Source: Elusimicrobiota bacterium
GTDB lineage: Bacteria; Elusimicrobiota; Elusimicrobia; JACQJN01
Assembly (NCBI GenBank): GCA_016205085.1
Contig: JACQJN010000293.1
Coordinates: 1 to 5,111 of the forward strand
Reading direction: 5' to 3'
DNA: 5,111 nt
The translations under genes were made by a program, and so were the position numbers. Every line of letters begins with the position of its first letter. The stretch's first letter is position 1. The notes below the pieces were generated by a model. It saw only the letters and a list, made by a program, of their open reading frames with translations, did no database searches and had not been told where the DNA came from. Shown here piece after piece: positions 4,706 to 5,111 of the stretch.

Positions 4706-5111
4706 AATAGGTCCTATCATAAAAGCGGAGGGGATCACCAAAACCTACGGAGAAGGCTCTCGCCAAGTCTGCGTGCTCAATGGAATAGATCTGGAGGTGA
4801 AATCGGGAGAATTCATCACCATCCTCGGACCCAGCGGATCGGGAAAATCCACCCTGCTTCATATCTTGGGAGCCATGGACATGCCCTCCCGGGGAAGGGT
4901 TCATCTCTTCGGCAGGGAACTAAATCTGATGGATGAACAGGAACGTTCCCTCTTGAGAAACAGGAAAATAGGTTTTGTATTCCAGTTCGATTCCTTATTG
5001 CCTGAATTTACACTGATAGAAAATATCATGATCCCCGCATGCATCGCCAAACAGGATTTATCTTCACGAGCTCGGGAATTGACGGAGCGCTTTGGACTGT
5101 CCCAGCTGCAC
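4698..5111 (+). CDS. lolD: LolD-type lipoprotein-release ABC ATPase, N-terminal 138 residues (runs off right edge)
   Basis: Cytoplasmic ATPase that powers lipoprotein release with the preceding permease. The open frame from the ATG at 4698 reads 138 codons to the window end without a stop. Seen: IIKAEGITKTYGEGSRQV (7-24) and the A-loop tyrosine (Tyr17), Walker A GPSGSGKST (44-52), the LLHILGAMDMPSRGRV block (53-68), and the Q-loop region IGFVFQFDSLLPEFTLIENI (91-110) with Gln96. The FQF-x-x-LLPEFT-x-x-EN pattern is characteristic of the LolD/MacB branch of ABC proteins. The signature motif, Walker B and switch histidine lie beyond the edge. The start overlaps the lolC stop by 8 nt (ATGGATAA), with only weak purine-rich sequence upstream, suggesting translation by ribosomes finishing the permease. 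The adjacent LolC-family permease makes LolD more likely than a MacB-type ATPase. Confidence 0.93.
   Translation, partial: MDKIGPIIKAEGITKTYGEGSRQVCVLNGIDLEVKSGEFITILGPSGSGKSTLLHILGAMDMPSRGRVHLFGRELNLMDEQERSLLRNRKIGFVFQFDSLLPEFTLIENIMIPACIAKQDLSSRARELTERFGLSQLH

Overview
The window looks like a housekeeping stretch of a diderm (outer-membrane) bacterium with mid-range GC. The evidence for an outer membrane is a lipoprotein-release ABC transporter (LolC/E-type permease plus LolD ATPase). Several proteins are clear family members but divergent: a long NDK, a PEPCK-like protein with a changed active-site motif, and two stand-alone receivers. This suggests an uncultured lineage such as Omnitrophota or a relative, but that is a weak guess without database searches.

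Layout. On the minus strand, reading leftwards from about 1104, are ndk (nucleoside diphosphate kinase) and then a divergent ATP-type phosphoenolpyruvate carboxykinase. The two share an ATGA stop/start overlap, and the second runs off the left edge at base 1. A short divergent intergenic region (1105-1199) holds weak promoter-like hexamers for both directions and a small GC-rich inverted repeat. On the plus strand is a compact run that looks like one operon: response regulator 1 (1200-1583), response regulator 2 (1663-2043), lysS (2061-3503), lolC/E (3503-4705) and lolD (4698 to the right edge). Gaps from RR2 onward are 17 nt, then a 1-nt overlap, then an 8-nt overlap.

The most striking element lies between the two response regulators. 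A perfect 16-bp inverted repeat (1583-1598 with 1649-1664) runs from the last base of the RR1 stop codon to the first two bases of the RR2 start codon. It encloses two further perfect hairpins that abut it. The predicted RNA is a three-way junction that buries the strong Shine-Dalgarno sequence and part of the start codon of RR2. This is what a translational-coupling or conditional RNA switch would look like.

Functionally, ndk and the PEPCK-like gene link nucleotide triphosphate balance with PEP/oxaloacetate exchange. The plus-strand run joins signalling receivers, tRNA-Lys charging and lipoprotein sorting. The lysS-lol part is probably just a compact housekeeping arrangement, while the two receivers probably act on partners encoded elsewhere, since no kinase or output domain is in view.
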